NCBI RefSeq assembly: GCF_018282095.1
Contig: NZ_CP074126.1
Location: 2,118,501-2,182,500, forward strand
Direction of reading: 5' to 3'
DNA: 64,000 bases
From: Pseudovibrio brasiliensis
Lineage (GTDB): Bacteria; Pseudomonadota; Alphaproteobacteria; Rhizobiales; Stappiaceae
In this document: piece after piece, positions 62,858 to 64,000 of the stretch
How the letters are laid out: every line of letters starts with the position of its first letter
Numbering within the stretch: position 1 is the first letter of the stretch
Program-made: the position numbers and the translations under genes
Notes under the pieces: generated by a model
Databases searched by the model: none
Seen by the model: the letters and a program-made list of their open reading frames with translations, nothing else
What the model was told of the DNA's origin: nothing

Positions 62858-63522
62858 GCCGGAATATCCTCATCAACAATATAGCCCACACCCCGGATTG
62901 TCCGGATCAGCTTGGATGTGGTTTTCCGGCGGATTTGCGAGACATAAACCTCAAGCACATTGCTCTCCGCATTCTCTTCCCAGCCATAAAGCTTTTCCAT
63001 GAGATCAGACTTGGAAACCACACGGCCCCGCCGTTCTAAAAGGATGGTCAGCAGGCGGAAGGCGAGGGGCTGTAGAACCACTTCAGCGCTGTTGTAACAG
63101 GCTTTCTTCTGGTCCAGATCCAGCGTCAACGCTCCATGCTGCAACAACATACGCGTCCGCCCCACAGAGCGCCGCACCAGCGCACGGCAGCGGGCCAGCA
63201 GCTCTTCCATATCAAAAGGCTTGGTCAAGTAATCGTCGGCGCCCAGGTTGAGCCCATCAATGCGGTTTTTGGTGGTCTCCCGCGCGGAGAGGATCAAAAT
63301 CGGCACATCCGCTTTGTCATCGCGAACAGCGCGCAAAAACTCCAGACCATCCTGACCGGGCAGGCCCAGATCCAGAATAACCAGGTCAAATTCTCCGGTT
63401 CTCAGAGCGTCTTCTGCCAAAAGACCATCATCAACCCAGTCCACGATAAACTCATGTCGCTCCAGAAAAGCCTTGATCGCATCCGCAATCAAACGCTCAT
63501 CTTCAACCAACAAAACGCGCAT
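62854..63522 (-). CDS. OmpR/PhoB-family response regulator
   Basis: A 222-residue regulator: receiver domain with acid pocket E7-D8, phosphoacceptor Asp51 in LVILDLGLPG and conserved Thr/Lys region (SARETT, LTKPF), then a winged-helix DNA-binding domain with FRLLTILLERRGRVVSKSDLMEKLY and a C-terminal GVGYIVD hairpin. It should be activated by the kinase encoded next. Targets are unknown; the neighbouring flavocytochrome gene is a candidate (inferred from position). Upstream lies a 9-base inverted repeat, CAGCCTATG (63548-63556) and CATAGGCTG (63618-63626). Confidence 0.95.
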   Translation of the reverse strand: MRVLLVEDERLIADAIKAFLERHEFIVDWVDDGLLAEDALRTGEFDLVILDLGLPGQDGLEFLRAVRDDKADVPILILSARETTKNRIDGLNLGADDYLTKPFDMEELLARCRALVRRSVGRTRMLLQHGALTLDLDQKKACYNSAEVVLQPLAFRLLTILLERRGRVVSKSDLMEKLYGWEENAESNVLEVYVSQIRRKTTSKLIRTIRGVGYIVDEDIPA

Positions 63523-63679
63523 GTATTCCTTCCAGCACGGTAATGTGCAGCCTATGTTTGCCTCAACTCTTTCACATCTACAAAAAACATGAAACTGAAT
63601 TGTGCCTGAAGAAACCGCATAGGCTGTTACAATGCCAAGGTAAATGGAGAAGTGCCGACGAGCTGACGTGAGTTTGACG

Positions 63680-64000
63680 CTAAACGCTCAAAGCCGCCTG
63701 TGCGCACAACACCTCCCGGATGAACCTGTCTATGCCCCGCGATGGGTGTCCGCACATCTGCTGTACTGTATCTGTGGTGAAATCACCCCAGCCAACGCGA
63801 TAGGCCTGCGCATAATCTCTCGAGATCCCGGCGATCCATTCATCCCACCCGGCGCCAACGATCCCCTCATAAACATCCTGCGGTGAAACCGGTACATAGG
63901 AAATAGTCCGGTTCAGCTTCGCACTTAGCGCCTGTGCTACATCAAAGTAAGAGAGGCTTTGAGGTCCCGTTACTTCATAGATGTTCCCGTTGAACTGATC
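63680..64000 (-). CDS. NmrA-type NAD(P)-binding protein, C-terminal part (runs off right edge)
   Basis: A minus-strand frame enters at the right edge and ends with TAG at 63680-63682, leaving 106 codons. It reads ...NIYEVTGPQSLSYFDVAQALS, then ISYVPVSPQDVYEGI, then GWGDFTTDTVQQMCGHPSRGIDRFI. This is the typical end of NmrA/azoreductase-like atypical short-chain dehydrogenases, which sense or reduce with NAD(P)H. The nucleotide-binding half lies outside the window. The gene is cut by the edge, not broken. It is followed by the two-component pair on the same strand after about 157 bases. Confidence 0.88.
   Translation of the reverse strand, partial: DQFNGNIYEVTGPQSLSYFDVAQALSAKLNRTISYVPVSPQDVYEGIVGAGWDEWIAGISRDYAQAYRVGWGDFTTDTVQQMCGHPSRGIDRFIREVLCAQAALSV

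Noticed and set aside
63548-63626. CAGCCTATG/CATAGGCTG inverted repeat upstream of the response regulator as an operator
   Set aside because: The arms are 61 bases apart with no other symmetry; noted in the regulator entry but not strong enough as a separate claim.
1-64000. CRISPR arrays, tRNA/rRNA genes, insertion sequences, prophage genes
   Set aside because: No regularly spaced repeats, tRNA-like cloverleaf with CCA-end context, rRNA stretches or transposase/integrase motifs were seen by eye.

Overview
The window looks like a chromosomal segment of a marine-type alphaproteobacterium. The gene set (an alphaproteobacterial type VI secretion locus with a second sheath-like protein, a pectin-type uronate locus fed by a family 5 ABC importer, DUF1989) would fit Stappiaceae/Pseudovibrio-like bacteria. 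This is an inference from gene content, not a measured placement. I see no rRNA, tRNA, CRISPR array, transposase or phage gene.

Region 1 (1-25.3 kb, all minus strand) is a nearly complete type VI secretion system (T6SS). In transcription order it reads tssA, tssB, tssC, hcp, tagJ/impE, tssE, tssF, tssG, clpV, a voltage-gated sodium channel, a fused TssB-TssC-like protein, a small unknown gene, vgrG, a small conserved gene, PAAR, an FHA protein, tssJ, tssK, tssL (with an OmpA-like domain), tssM, and an unknown gene running off the left edge. Many of these genes overlap by 1-11 bases, which suggests translational coupling. A divergent degenerate Ser/Thr kinase gene (25.6 kb) may pair with the FHA protein in a phosphorylation switch. 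The NaChBac-type channel is translationally coupled into this operon and is the most surprising item in the window.

Region 2 (26.3-30 kb, minus) holds a cytochrome P450 followed by two unrecognised proteins. One of these has a basic, leucine-rich, amphipathic body with a cysteine cluster at each end. They lie next to the T6SS and could be cargo or accessory functions.

Region 3 (30.3-46 kb) is a uronic-acid/pectin-oligosaccharide locus: a divergent LacI-type repressor with two matching operators, a five-gene family 5 ABC importer, a HAD fusion protein, a large unassigned alpha/alpha-type protein, GH105, GH28, kduD and kduI, closed by an intrinsic terminator. The glycosidases lack signal peptides, so the scheme is import first and intracellular depolymerisation afterwards.

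Region 4 (46.3-52.2 kb) is a ribose operon, rbsD-A-C-B-R-K, with tandem LacI-family operators in front.

Region 5 (52.4-54.7 kb, minus) is queC-queD-queE-queF for queuosine precursor synthesis, preceded by a well-matched preQ1-I riboswitch.

Region 6 (54.9-64 kb) is mixed: a large coiled-coil protein whose N-terminus resembles the truncated gene at the left edge, a zinc alcohol dehydrogenase, a DUF1989 protein, a ferric-reductase-like membrane flavocytochrome with a striking multi-armed inverted-repeat element in its leader, an OmpR/histidine kinase pair, and the C-terminus of an NmrA-type NAD(P)-binding protein at the right edge.
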